The notes below the pieces were generated by a model, which had not been told where the DNA came from, searched no databases, and saw nothing but the letters and a program-made list of their open reading frames with translations. From contig JACKEC010000014.1 in assembly GCA_020633195.1 (NCBI GenBank), forward strand, positions 186,001 to 250,000: 64,000 bases of DNA, read 5' to 3'. Below, piece after piece: positions 16,399 to 27,396 of this stretch (position 1 is the first letter of the stretch; every line of letters begins with the position of its first letter). The stretch comes from Sandaracinaceae bacterium. GTDB lineage: Bacteria > Myxococcota_A > Polyangia > Polyangiales > Sandaracinaceae. The translations under genes and the position numbers were made by a program.

Positions 16399-17715
16399 AT
16401 GACGGTCCAGCGATTCGGCCCTTACGAGCTCATCCGCCGGCTCGGCTCCGGTGGTATGGCCGAGACGTACCTCGCGGTGCGACGCGGGCCCGGCGGCTTC
16501 GAGCAGCACGTCTGCGTGAAGCGCATCCTGCCGTTCTACGAGCGCGATCCGGGCTTCGTGAAGGACTTCCTCGAGGAGGCCCGCCTCGCCGCGCAGCTGC
16601 GCCACGCGAACATCACGCAGGTGGTCGACTTCGGCGAGGTCGACGGATCCCACTACCTCGCGCTCGAGCTGATCGACGGGCTCGACCTGCGCTCGGTCCT
16701 GCGCCGGCTCGCCGAGCGCGGCGCGCGGCTCGACCCATCCCTCGTCGTCCTGCTCGGCATCGAGCTCGCCACCGCGCTCGACTTCGCGCACACGCCGAGC
16801 TCGGGGCGCGACGCGGTGGTCCACCGCGACGTGTCCCCGTCCAACGTCCTCGTGAGCCGCTCGGGGGGCGTGTACCTGACCGACTTCGGGATCGCGCGCG
16901 CGGTCGGGGCCAAGCGCGTGACCGACTCCGGCGTCGTGCGGGGCAAGGTGCCGTACATGGCGCCCGAGTACGCGCTGCACCGCCGCTTCGACGCGCGCAC
17001 CGATCTGTTCGGGCTCGGCGTGGTCCTGTTCGAGGCGCTCGCGGGGCAGCGCCCGTTCGACGGCACGACCGACCTCGACACGCTGCAGCGCATCGAGAGC
17101 GGCGCGCACGCGCCCCTCGCGGCGCTCGCTCCGCAGGCGCCCGCGCCCCTGGTCCAGGCCGTCGAGGCGCTGATCCGAGCGGACCCCGGCTCGCGCTACC
17201 AGAGCGCCTCGCACCTGGTCGAGGCGCTGGCGCCGATGTCGCCGCCCGCCACCTCCCGGCGGGACCTCGGCCAGCTCGTCGCGTCGCTCGGCGACTCGCT
17301 CGAGGACTCGCTGGCGCTCTCGGGCTCGGCGCGCACGCTCGCGATCGGCGAGGTCGCCGCGCCCGCGTATCCGTCGGTCGCGCACGCCGAGCCCGACGCG
17401 CAGACGCGCACGAGCGACGCCGGCCCCAAGCCCGCGCGCACGCCGGAGCCGGGCTGGTCGGTCACCGACCCGACGCGCGTGTCTCACCACGATCGGCCGT
17501 CGCCGTACTCCGCGACCACGCCGATGGGGCAGGCCGTCATCCCCGTCACGCAGCCCACGCTGCCCGCCTCCTTGCCGCCGCCTCCGCCGGTCGCCGCCCG
17601 CCCGCGCCGCGCCGGCCTGCTCGCGCTCATCGTCGTGCTGGGCATCGTGACCTTCATCGCGGCGACGGCGGGCACCTACGCGCTGGTCGTGGCACTCCAG
17701 AGCGGTGCCCTCTGA
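16399..17715 (+). CDS. Serine/threonine protein kinase with C-terminal membrane anchor
   Basis: A 438-residue Hanks-type kinase. It has a P-loop 'LGSGGMAETY' (residues 15-24), catalytic Lys41 in 'VCVKRIL', an RD-type catalytic loop 'HRDVSPSNVL' (Asp144), 'DFGIA' (162-166) and 'MAPEYA'. A Pro-rich juxtamembrane region leads to one C-terminal hydrophobic helix (about 405-430), so the kinase faces the cytoplasm. There is no extracellular sensor domain, only about 10 residues beyond the helix. ATG 16399 is used because the kinase fold starts there. The last 11 bases overlap the UbiA gene, so kinase, prenyltransferase and the unknown protein form one operon. FHA proteins that could read its phosphorylations are at 20.9 and 55.3 kb. 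Confidence 0.9.
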   Translation: MTVQRFGPYELIRRLGSGGMAETYLAVRRGPGGFEQHVCVKRILPFYERDPGFVKDFLEEARLAAQLRHANITQVVDFGEVDGSHYLALELIDGLDLRSVLRRLAERGARLDPSLVVLLGIELATALDFAHTPSSGRDAVVHRDVSPSNVLVSRSGGVYLTDFGIARAVGAKRVTDSGVVRGKVPYMAPEYALHRRFDARTDLFGLGVVLFEALAGQRPFDGTTDLDTLQRIESGAHAPLAALAPQAPAPLVQAVEALIRADPGSRYQSASHLVEALAPMSPPATSRRDLGQLVASLGDSLEDSLALSGSARTLAIGEVAAPAYPSVAHAEPDAQTRTSDAGPKPARTPEPGWSVTDPTRVSHHDRPSPYSATTPMGQAVIPVTQPTLPASLPPPPPVAARPRRAGLLALIVVLGIVTFIAATAGTYALVVALQSGAL

Positions 17716-18640
17716 GAACGACCCCGCCGCCCAGCCCCTGATGCGCCGGTGGGTCTACGCGGCCAAGCCCGCGAGCTGGCCGAAGCTCCTCGTCCCCTTC
17801 GCGCTGGGTCAGGCGATCGGGCTCGGCGCCGATCACGGCCCGTCCTGGCGGGCGCTCCTCGCGGGGCTCGGGTTCACCGTGCTCGACCTGCTCTTCATCG
17901 TCTTCCTGAACGACTGGGGCGACCGCGACGTCGACGCGATCAAGCGCCGCATGTTCCCGCGCGGGTGCAGCCCCAAGACGATCCCCGACGGGCTCCTCCC
18001 CGCCCACCACCTGTTGATCGCCGGCGGCGTCGCGGGCGTGGCCGCGGTGGGGCTCGCGTTCGCCGCCGGCGCGTGGCTGGACCGGCCGCTCCTGGGCCTC
18101 ATGGCGATCGGCGCGCTCGGGATCTTCGTGGCGTACACGCTGCCCCCGATCCGGGCGAACTACCGCGGCGGCGGCGAGCTCCTCGAGATGATCGGGGTCG
18201 GCGTCGCGCTCCCGTGGATGCACGCCTACTTGCAGGGGGGCGAGCTGCTCGTCGACGGGCTCTGGCTCCTCCCCGGCTTCTCGCTGCTCGCGCTCGCGTC
18301 GGCGATCGCGAGCGGGCTCGCCGACGAGCGCTCCGATCGCGAGGGGGGCAAGACGACGTTCGTGTCGCGGCTCGGCAACCGCCTCGGCCGGCGCGCCACC
18401 GAGGCCCTGACGTTCGCCGGCGCCCTCACGTGGCTGCTCACCACCGCGCTGCCTTGGTGGATCACCGTCGCGCCCGCGCTCGTGGCGCTGTTCGAGGCGG
18501 GGCGGATGTGGAGCGCGAGCGCGGCCGCGGTGACCGACGCGTTCGACGCGCAGAAGCGCTACAAGGCGCGCATGCACGGCGCCATGTGGCGCGGCGCGCT
18601 GTGCGCGGCCATGTTGCTCGCGTGGCGGGACCTGACCTGA
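17705..18640 (+). CDS. UbiA-family prenyltransferase
   Basis: A 311-residue intramembrane aromatic prenyltransferase of the UbiA superfamily with about eight or nine helices. The first Asp motif is 'NDWGDRDVD' (about residues 69-77) and the second is 'DERSDREGGKTT' (about 207). Substrates are usually a polyprenyl diphosphate and an aromatic or quinone acceptor, in quinone or related lipid synthesis. It starts with GTG inside the kinase gene (11-base overlap) and its end overlaps the next gene by 19 bases. A second UbiA gene lies at 19303-20217. Confidence 0.85.
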   Translation: MPSENDPAAQPLMRRWVYAAKPASWPKLLVPFALGQAIGLGADHGPSWRALLAGLGFTVLDLLFIVFLNDWGDRDVDAIKRRMFPRGCSPKTIPDGLLPAHHLLIAGGVAGVAAVGLAFAAGAWLDRPLLGLMAIGALGIFVAYTLPPIRANYRGGGELLEMIGVGVALPWMHAYLQGGELLVDGLWLLPGFSLLALASAIASGLADERSDREGGKTTFVSRLGNRLGRRATEALTFAGALTWLLTTALPWWITVAPALVALFEAGRMWSASAAAVTDAFDAQKRYKARMHGAMWRGALCAAMLLAWRDLT

Positions 18641-19332
18641 GCGCCCTCGAGGCGGCGGACGCGCGGCTCGCGCGAGCGTTCGGTCCGCTCGGCACCCTCG
18701 ATCCGTCCCGCGCCGAGGCCACCTCCTCGGTCGCGCTGTACGCCACCCTGGCCCCGCGCTGCCAGGGGATCCCGGGGATGGCGGAGGCGCTCGCGGGGGG
18801 CCTCGTGTCCGTCGCCGACGCGACCATCGAGCACTTCCCCGACAACCAGCTCTTCGACTTCGACGCGCTCGCCGCCGCGCTCGTCCGAGACTCCGCCGAC
18901 GCGGCCGCGCTCGCCGCGACCTTCGACGACGTGGTCTCGCTGCACGCGCTGTTCGGCCGTCGGACAGCCATCCGGTTCCGCTACGTGCACGACTTCGTCT
19001 ACGGCTTCGACTGGGCCAAGTGGGTGCGTCGCGATCCCGCAAAGCGGGCGGGCGTGGGTCCGTTCCAACGGCGCTTCCTGAAGGTCTTGCTCGGCCGCGG
19101 TCAGGAGCTGCTCCAGCTCATCGCGACCGACGACGCCAAGTACCCACTCCTGTCCGACGACCAGCCTCGCAACCCGTTCAGCTTCTCGCGGGAGCCGGCG
19201 GACGAGCTCCGACTGCACCGCGAGCTCGCGGCCGAGGGGCTCCTGCCGGTCGAGGCGTGGCGCGTCGACGCGGTCCCGGTCTGGGATCGCCCGTTCGCCG
19301 ACCTACGCGCCGAGCGCGCCGCGCACGCGTGA
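18622..19332 (+). CDS. Hypothetical protein in the UbiA operon
   Basis: A 236-residue soluble, probably alpha-helical protein. The N-terminal half is Ala-rich with acidic positions. The middle has an aromatic block 'IRFRYVHDFVYGFDWAKWV', then 'FQRRFLKVLLGRGQELLQLI', and the C-terminus 'GLLPVEAWRVDAVPVWDRPF'. I do not recognise the family. GTG 18622 is chosen; it overlaps the prenyltransferase stop by 19 bases. The 3' end overlaps the convergent second UbiA gene by 30 bases. Its position between two prenyltransferases suggests a role in the same lipid or quinone pathway, by association only. Confidence 0.65.
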   Translation: MAGPDLSALEAADARLARAFGPLGTLDPSRAEATSSVALYATLAPRCQGIPGMAEALAGGLVSVADATIEHFPDNQLFDFDALAAALVRDSADAAALAATFDDVVSLHALFGRRTAIRFRYVHDFVYGFDWAKWVRRDPAKRAGVGPFQRRFLKVLLGRGQELLQLIATDDAKYPLLSDDQPRNPFSFSREPADELRLHRELAAEGLLPVEAWRVDAVPVWDRPFADLRAERAAHA

Positions 19333-20217
19333 GTCCGCGACCAGCAGCGCCACCGACCACGCGACGTGCAGGACGGTGATCGCGCCCGCCGCGAACGTGA
19401 CGAACGGGAGCACCGGGCGCCCCTCCTTCATCCAGCCGAACGCGAGCAGCACCGCGAGCGCGGGCGGTCCGACGATGGCCGCGGTCCACTCCATCGAGAA
19501 GACGGGGCCGACCTGCGTCGCGAGCGCGACGCCCACCCCCACGAGGACGAGCGCGTCGCGGCGCGCGCGGGCCTCGCCGCGGCGCACCGGCCAGGAGCGC
19601 TTCGCCGCCCGCGCGTCGCCCGCGTGGTCGGGGAGGGCGGTGAGGATGTTGGACGCGAACGCCAGCATCACCAGCGGCGCGAACGCGTCGTAGGGCGCGC
19701 GGGTGACGTCGCCGGTCTGCGCATACCAGCCGAGCAGCGGCAGGACGAGGCCCACCCCGAGGCCCTGCACGATCTCTCCGTAGCCGCGGTAGGAGAGTCG
19801 GAAGGGCTCGTAGCTGTAGGCGTAGAGCAGCGCGAGGGCCGCCGCGGCGAACGCGGGCAAGAGGTCCCGACCGAGCAGGAACCCGGCGACGGCGGAGCCG
19901 ATCACGAGCGTGGCCGCCGCGCCGATGGCGGCGAGCTTGAGGTGGCGGGGCTCGATGAGCCCGTCGGGGATCACGCGCGAGCCCCCGCTGAAGATCGTCC
20001 GCTCGTCGGCGAGCGCGTCGCTCTCGCGGTCCGCGTAGTCGTTCGCGAACACGATCGTCAGGTGGTCGAGGACCCCGAACCCGAAGGCGACGCTGGCGAG
20101 GATCGGATCGAAGGTGCCCGTCGACGCGAACCCGAACGCCTGCCCGAGCAAGATCGGCGGCGCGATGTTCGCGTGCGCGAGGGGTCGCGCGGCGCGGAGC
20201 CACGCGCCGACGGACAT
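19303..20217 (-). CDS. UbiA-family prenyltransferase
   Basis: A 304-residue multi-helix UbiA homologue. The first motif 'NDYADRESD' (residues 59-67) is canonical for prenyltransferases. The second is 'LPDHAGDARAAKRS', which keeps D-x-x-x-D. The sequence is close to 1,4-dihydroxy-2-naphthoate polyprenyltransferases (MenA) in layout, but the motif alone cannot assign menaquinone synthesis. Its ATG shares its A with the stop of the upstream gene (TGATG). Confidence 0.85.
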   Translation of the reverse strand: MSVGAWLRAARPLAHANIAPPILLGQAFGFASTGTFDPILASVAFGFGVLDHLTIVFANDYADRESDALADERTIFSGGSRVIPDGLIEPRHLKLAAIGAAATLVIGSAVAGFLLGRDLLPAFAAAALALLYAYSYEPFRLSYRGYGEIVQGLGVGLVLPLLGWYAQTGDVTRAPYDAFAPLVMLAFASNILTALPDHAGDARAAKRSWPVRRGEARARRDALVLVGVGVALATQVGPVFSMEWTAAIVGPPALAVLLAFGWMKEGRPVLPFVTFAAGAITVLHVAWSVALLVADSRVRGALGA

Positions 20218-20882
20218 CAGCTCTCTTGCTTCCGCTTCTTCGCGGCGGCGGCGCCCGGCAGATCGTGGCGGCCGGTGATCTCCTCCCACGTGGGCAGGAG
20301 GTTGTCGCTCGAGACGGTGAGCACGCGGAGCCTCAGGACGACGCGCGTCACGCTCGACGTCTGGCTGAAGCGCACCTGGCGGCCCTTGCTCTGCTCGAAC
20401 ACGGCCTCGGAGCCGGGGCGCGGGAACGGGTGGCTGAGCTCCATCGTCTCGCCGTCGCGGAGCTGCCCGCCGACCAGGCGGGCGCCGAGCAGCGCGTGCT
20501 CGCCGTGGGCGCGGCGCGTGTTCTGGTCGATCACCGCGATGCAGACGAGGTGCGAGTCGAGCGCGTAGATCGTGTTGCGCGTCCAGATCTCCACGAACGT
20601 CCACTCGTGGTCCGGCAGCGGCGCGGTCCGCCGCTCGTGGATCAGATCGATGTCCACGGCGGGCTGCCCACGCCTCTGGATCGGTCGAGCCACGCGCTGA
20701 TCGATCTCGATGCGGCCGCCCGCGTCGTTCACGACGGCCGCCTCGTCCTCGAAGCGTCCCTCTTCCGGCTCCAGGTCCTTGGCCACGACCTTGGCGGCGT
20801 AGCCGCGGAAGGTGTTGCGCTTCTCCCGGTCCGAAGGCTTCGGCGGCCGCTTCTTCGGCCGCTCATCCGGGTCCTCGCCCAT
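20217..20882 (-). CDS. Conserved-looking hypothetical protein
   Basis: A 221-residue soluble protein, very Lys/Arg-rich at both ends (start 'GEDPDERPKKRPPKPSDR', end 'AAAAKKRKQES'). The middle is beta-like ('EWTFVEIWTRNTIYALDSHL', 'GGQLRDGETMELSHPFPRPG'). No family recognised. A minus-strand TAGCCT box ends 8 nt before the ATG at 20882. It is co-translated with the second UbiA gene and divergent from the FHA-ABC transporter. Confidence 0.65.
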   Translation of the reverse strand: MGEDPDERPKKRPPKPSDREKRNTFRGYAAKVVAKDLEPEEGRFEDEAAVVNDAGGRIEIDQRVARPIQRRGQPAVDIDLIHERRTAPLPDHEWTFVEIWTRNTIYALDSHLVCIAVIDQNTRRAHGEHALLGARLVGGQLRDGETMELSHPFPRPGSEAVFEQSKGRQVRFSQTSSVTRVVLRLRVLTVSSDNLLPTWEEITGRHDLPGAAAAKKRKQES

Positions 20883-20890
20883 GCGCAGCG

Positions 20891-20896
20891 AGGCTA
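20891..20896 (-). promoter_or_regulatory. Probable -10 box, leaderless promoter
   Basis: TAGCCT on the minus strand ends 8 nt before the ATG at 20882. The divergent TATTCT at 20931-20936 ends 9 nt before the GTG at 20946, so both genes may be leaderless from a shared 63-base region. Confidence 0.35.
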
Positions 20897-20945
20897 CACG
20901 ATCGGAGTTCTGTACGGGTGCGCATTTCGGTATTCTCCGGCTGCC

Positions 20946-23900
20946 GTGAACGCCAAGATTTGTCCGCGCTGCCAGACGCCGAATCCGCCGACCGGCCAGG
21001 CTTGCTACAACTGTGGCACTCCACTGGCCGCTCCGGCGCAGCCGCAGCAGGGGTATCCGCCACAGCAGGGCTACCCCCCGCAGCAGCAGGGCTACTCGCA
21101 GCCAGGCTACCCGCAGCAGCCGGGCTACCCGCAGCAGGCGCCCGGCTCGCAGCCGGGGTACCAGCCGCCGCCGGGATCGCAGCCGGGGTTCCAGGCGCCG
21201 ACGCAGGGCGCGCAGCAGAAGCCGTTGCCCAAGGCGACGATGGCGCTCAGCTCCGAGGACGCGATGGCCGCCATGAGCATGGCCGGCCTCGGGCCGCCGG
21301 GCGGCGTGTCGCCCGGCTCCCACGCGGGCACCGGTCAGGCCGCGCCCGGCGAGATCTCGGTGGGCCGCGATCCGTCGAACGTGATCGTGTTCGAGAACCC
21401 TGTGGTGTCGGCGCGGCACGCCAAGATCACGCGGAACCCGCAGGGCGGCCTGCTCGTCCAGGACCTCGGCTCCACCAACGGGACCTACGTCCGCGGCGAG
21501 CGCATTCAGACGAACGTCGTCTCGCTCCAGGACGACATCTACCTCGGCTCCGCGCCGCTCCGGATGAGCGACCCGCGCATCGCGGGCCTCATCATCGCGA
21601 TCAACCGGCCCCCGCAGCGCGGTCAGCCGTTCGTGATCGGCAGCGACGCGAGCTGCGACGTGACGCTCCACGACCCGCAGGTCGGGCCGCGCCACTGCCA
21701 GCTGACGGAGCTCCCCGCCGGCGGCTTCCAGGTCCAGGACATGGGCACCCCCGGCGGGACGGCGATCGACAACGCGTCTTTCCGGATTCAGACCGCGAAC
21801 GCCAGCGCCACGAGCACGCTGATGCTCGGCAACTTCGCGCTCCCGCTCCAGCTCCTCGCGCGGATGGTCGAGGCCGCCAAGGGCGAGGGCTCGGTCATGC
21901 AGATGGCCGAGGCCGCGGTGCAGGGCCTGAACCTCGACAAGCCGGTCATCACCGTCGGCCGCGCGCCGGGGGCCGACCTCGTGCTCCCGCACCCGTCGGT
22001 GTCGGGCCGGCACGCGGAGATCCGCAAGCAGCAGGACGGCCGCTTCCAGATCCGCGACCTCGGCTCGACCAACGGCACCTACGTCAACGGCGTCCGGATC
22101 AGCACGCACGTCGCGGGACCGGGGGACCGGGTGACCGTCGGCGCGATCACGCTGCTGCTCGGCCAGCGCGGCATCGAGGGCGCCCAGCGCGCCAAGGTCC
22201 GGCTCGACATCGTGCAAGTCGGCTTGCAGGTGAAGGACCGCTCGACGGGGAAGCCTCGCAACCTCCTCGAGAACGTGAACATGTCGATCTTCCCCGGGGA
22301 GCTGGTCGGCATGCTCGGGCCGTCGGGCGCCGGCAAGAGCACGCTGCTCATGACGGTCCTCGGCATCCTGCGGCCCACGAGCGGCGGCGTCCTCCTGAAC
22401 GGGCGCCCGCTCTTCGAGCAGTACGAGTCGTTCCGGACGAACGTGGGCTACGTCCCGCAGGACGACATCGTCCACCCCGAGCTGACCGTCCGCGAGGCGC
22501 TCCGCTACGCCTGCAAGCTGCGCCTGCCGAAGGGCACGTCGAGCAAGCACATCGAGGAGGCGATCGACGCGACCCTCAAGGAGGTCGGCCTCTGGGACCA
22601 GCGCGACCTGCGCATCGGCAGCGCCGAGCAGAAGGTCCTCTCGGGCGGTCAGCGCCGGCGCGTGAACCTCGCCGTCGAGCTCGTCACCGACCCCTCGCTG
22701 CTCATCCTCGACGAGCCCACCTCCGGCCTGAGCTGGACCGACGCCGCGGACGTCATCTCGACGCTCCGGCGCCTCGCCGACAACGGGCGGACGATCGTCG
22801 TCACGATCCACCAGCCGGACTATCAGGAGTACGAGAAGTTCGACGTCGTCACGATCCTCGGTCGAGGCGGCAAGCTCCTGTTCTACGGACCCGCGTCCCC
22901 CGACAGCTACGAGTTCTTCGGCGCCGCCCCCGGCAAGCCCCGGCAGATGTTCGACCACCTCGAGCAGCTGCCCGCGGAGCAGTGGCGCGAGAAATTCCAT
23001 CAATCCGAGACCTATCGACGCTTCGTCGTCGAGCGGGCGGGCAACGCGCAGGCGCAGAGCGGCGGCGCGCCACCCAAACCCAGACCTCGATCCTCGTTGC
23101 GCCAGTTCCCGGTCTTGCTGGGACGCTCGTTCAAGCTGACCTTCCGGAACAAGACCGCGCTGCTGATGCTCGTGATCCAGGCGCCCCTCCTCGCGGTGCT
23201 GATCGGGCTGACGACCGGCGGCGCCACGGCCTTCCTGGTCCCGAGCTTCGGCTGCGCGACCCGAGAGGGCGCGGTGGATCAGTGCGAGGGGCTCGACGAC
23301 CGGCTCGCGTGTGATCCCGAGCGCCGCATGGCGATCGCCGCGCGCCTGCCCGACCTCGAGACTCCCCACGACGACGAACGCGTCAAAGACCCACGCACCG
23401 CGCTCCTCGCGATGCTGATGGCGCTGTTCCTGCCGATGATCATCGCGAGCTCGAACGTGCTCGTCGCCGAGCGGACCGTCTACGAGCGCGAGCGCTTAGC
23501 CGGTCTGAACATCCTGCCGTACGTGATCGCGCGTCTGAGCGTGCTGTTCTTCCTCGGCGGGGTCGTCGTCGTCCTGCACGTGCCCATCGCCTATTACATG
23601 TGCGACCTGAACGCGGCCTCCGGCATCGACGGGGTCATCAACCTCGGCAAGTACATGTACGTCGGGTTCCTCGTCACGAGCACCGCGGCGGCCATGGGGA
23701 TGGCGCTCAGCGCGGCCGTGTCCAACCCGGTCACGGCCCTCTGGGGCATCAACTTCCTCGTCATCCCGCAGCTCCTGTTCGCCGGCTCGATCAGCCGCCT
23801 CCAGGATCTGACGGCGGTGCTGAGCTGGATGACGGCGACGCGCTTCGGCCTCGAGTCGCTCACCGCGGTCGACCTGCGGGCGCGCGACAACCTGCAGGAG

Positions 23901-24077
23901 TGCCAGATCCACCGCTACCTGGACAATCTGCCGAACTTCTTCAGCGACCCCGACTCGACGTTCGGCGGGTTCGTGATCGACTACCCGCTCGTCTTCGCGA
24001 CCATCGGGATGGGCGCCCTCAGCATGTTCGCGTTCTTCCTGACGTCCCTGCTGCTGAAGCTGAAGGACAAGCAGTAA
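20946..24077 (+). CDS. ABC transporter with zinc ribbon and three FHA domains
   Basis: A 1043-residue fusion. It begins with a zinc ribbon (Cys6, Cys9, Cys20, Cys23), then a PQQGY-type low-complexity stretch (about 30-85). FHA domains follow at about 135-205 ('VSARHAKI', 'GSTNGTYV'), 225-305 (degenerate: 'VGPRHCQL', no GSTNGT) and 330-405 ('VSGRHAEI', 'GSTNGTYVNG'). An ABCG-type ATPase comes next (Walker A 'GPSGAGKST' near 458, 'LSGGQRRRV' near 564, Walker B 'LLILDEPTSG', H-loop 'TIHQPD'), and an ABC2 membrane domain (about 725-1043). FHA1 and FHA3 should bind phosphothreonine, so transport is probably controlled by Ser/Thr kinases such as the one at 16.4 kb. The exported substrate is unknown. 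GTG 20946 is used because it starts exactly before the zinc ribbon. Confidence 0.9.
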   Translation: MNAKICPRCQTPNPPTGQACYNCGTPLAAPAQPQQGYPPQQGYPPQQQGYSQPGYPQQPGYPQQAPGSQPGYQPPPGSQPGFQAPTQGAQQKPLPKATMALSSEDAMAAMSMAGLGPPGGVSPGSHAGTGQAAPGEISVGRDPSNVIVFENPVVSARHAKITRNPQGGLLVQDLGSTNGTYVRGERIQTNVVSLQDDIYLGSAPLRMSDPRIAGLIIAINRPPQRGQPFVIGSDASCDVTLHDPQVGPRHCQLTELPAGGFQVQDMGTPGGTAIDNASFRIQTANASATSTLMLGNFALPLQLLARMVEAAKGEGSVMQMAEAAVQGLNLDKPVITVGRAPGADLVLPHPSVSGRHAEIRKQQDGRFQIRDLGSTNGTYVNGVRISTHVAGPGDRVTVGAITLLLGQRGIEGAQRAKVRLDIVQVGLQVKDRSTGKPRNLLENVNMSIFPGELVGMLGPSGAGKSTLLMTVLGILRPTSGGVLLNGRPLFEQYESFRTNVGYVPQDDIVHPELTVREALRYACKLRLPKGTSSKHIEEAIDATLKEVGLWDQRDLRIGSAEQKVLSGGQRRRVNLAVELVTDPSLLILDEPTSGLSWTDAADVISTLRRLADNGRTIVVTIHQPDYQEYEKFDVVTILGRGGKLLFYGPASPDSYEFFGAAPGKPRQMFDHLEQLPAEQWREKFHQSETYRRFVVERAGNAQAQSGGAPPKPRPRSSLRQFPVLLGRSFKLTFRNKTALLMLVIQAPLLAVLIGLTTGGATAFLVPSFGCATREGAVDQCEGLDDRLACDPERRMAIAARLPDLETPHDDERVKDPRTALLAMLMALFLPMIIASSNVLVAERTVYERERLAGLNILPYVIARLSVLFFLGGVVVVLHVPIAYYMCDLNAASGIDGVINLGKYMYVGFLVTSTAAAMGMALSAAVSNPVTALWGINFLVIPQLLFAGSISRLQDLTAVLSWMTATRFGLESLTAVDLRARDNLQECQIHRYLDNLPNFFSDPDSTFGGFVIDYPLVFATIGMGALSMFAFFLTSLLLKLKDKQ

Positions 24078-24095
24078 GGGCCGAGCCCTCCGAGG

Positions 24096-24464
24096 TCAGC
24101 TCTTGAGGCGCAGCTGCGGCGGCTCCGAGAGCCGGGCGGCGCAGCGCCCCTCGTGACAGAGGCAAGCGCCGCCGCAGTCCAGCGTCCCGTACTGGCAGTC
24201 GGTGGTGCACATCACCTCTTCGCAGGTGGGCGCGTTCGAGGTCGCGACGCACGCGGCGGAGTGACAGCAGCCCGCCGGCACGCAGTCGGCGTCCGTTTCG
24301 CAGGCGTCGTCGCCGATGACGAGCCCGTCCGGCGCCGGCTCGGTCGTGTCCTCGCCGCCCTCGGTCGGGCGGTCCAGCGTGATCGGCTCGTCCGACGACG
24401 AGGTGTCGTCCGAGGTGCCGCACGCGGTCAGGGTCAGGGCTGCGATGAGGGCGAGGGTGCGCAT
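24096..24464 (-). CDS. Cysteine-rich lipoprotein
   Basis: A 122-residue lipoprotein: signal MRTLALIAALT, lipobox L-T-A-C, Ser/Asp/Thr-rich linker, then 12 cysteines in a compact knot ('DACETDADCVPAGCCHSAAC', then 'CTTDCQYGTLDCGGACLC'). Such small disulfide-rich surface lipoproteins recur in this window. Function unknown. It converges on the FHA-ABC gene with an 18-base gap. Confidence 0.75.
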   Translation of the reverse strand: MRTLALIAALTLTACGTSDDTSSSDEPITLDRPTEGGEDTTEPAPDGLVIGDDACETDADCVPAGCCHSAACVATSNAPTCEEVMCTTDCQYGTLDCGGACLCHEGRCAARLSEPPQLRLKS

Positions 24465-24495
24465 GTCGGCTCGACGCTCCGGGCTCGGGTTCGAT

Positions 24496-25532
24496 TCAAG
24501 GGCGATCGGTCGCCGTCGACGGGGGCGCGGCGCCCTCCGCGTCGGCGCCCGTCGGCAGCGCGCGGCGTGCTTCGGCGAGGTCCGCGGCCGAGCGCTCGAG
24601 CGAGCTCGCCGCCTCGGGCCAGTGGCGGTCGACGAGCGCCGACCACGCGCGGTTCAGGTAGCGCTCGCCGCTCGAGAACGGGCTGAACACGTCGGCGAAG
24701 ATCGCGATCCCGTGCTTGGACTGCACGCGCGGCGCGGAGTCCACGATGGGCTCGACCTTCTCCACCACCAGCTCGTGGATCTTCCCCTTGAGCGCCTCGT
24801 AGTCGGCGGTCGACGGCTTCTCCTTCGCCGCGGCCTCCTCGGCGAGCTTCGCCACGGCCGCGCGCAGCTCGTCGAGCAGCTCCCCGAAGTCACGCGCCGG
24901 CGCGCGCTCGCTCTTCGCGTCGGTGGGCCCCTCCGCGTCGCGCTTTGAGGCGCTCCGACCGAGCACCGCGCCGAGCACCACGAGCAGGAGCCCGAGCCCG
25001 AAGAAGATCCCGCTGTCCTCGATCCACGCGCTGAGCCGCTCCGCGGGCGGGATCGGCGCGAGGACGGCCGCCCGGGCGGCGGGCTCGACCTCGGCGTCCA
25101 TCGCCGCGAGCCACGCGTCGCGCGCCTCGACGAGCTCGGCGCCCAGGGCGCTCGCGTCGCGGTCGCGGTGCGTGGCGACCTCGCCACGGGCCTCCTCGGT
25201 GATCTGCTCGAACGTCTGCCCCGTCGAGGCCCGCGCCACGCAGATGGCGGTCACGTCGGGCCCGCTCGCGTCGCTCGCCTCGTCGGCCGCGCCCTCCGCG
25301 GGGAGCTCGCAGCCGTCGGCCTCGGCGAGCGCGCGGACGGCGGCGTCGTGATCGGGCAGGAGCTCGACGAGCGCCGCGCAGTACGCGCCCTGGGTCTCAC
25401 CCGTCGTGGCCGCGCGGACGTGCGCCTCGCCCCGCAGCACCATCTGCGCGCGCATCGGCGGCGAGAGCCGGGCGCCGTACGCCGCGCTCACGGCGACGCC
25501 GACGCAGAGGATCGCGATGCCCAGGTTCTTCA

Positions 25533-25533
<1 letters not shown>
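24496..25533 (-). CDS. Exported/membrane hypothetical protein
   Basis: A 345-residue protein with an N-terminal hydrophobic signal or anchor (MKNLGIAILCVGVAVSAAY), a soluble periplasmic region with three cysteines, a second hydrophobic helix at about 165-190 ('IFFGLGLLLVVLGAVLG'), then a charged, helix-forming cytoplasmic region with a 'DELRAAVAKLAEEAAAKEK' coiled coil. No named family. The ATG overlaps the stop of the OPT transporter gene (TGATG), which suggests it is an accessory or regulatory protein of that transporter. Confidence 0.65.
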
Positions 25534-27269
<1,736 letters not shown>

Positions 27270-27396
27270 CGGGGCACTCGGTACTCGGATCGACCCGGCG
27301 GCGCAACCGCCCGAGCACGACGAACTTGACCGCTGTGCATCCGTCGAGTAACCCTTTGTCCCACCGAGTCAGGTGTTCAGGGAGAGGAGCCGTTCA

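Noticed and set aside
20217..23369. A 1050-codon minus-strand frame covering the FHA-ABC gene
   Set aside because: Only the last 221 codons (from 20882) are a plausible protein; the rest is antisense to a well-supported transporter.
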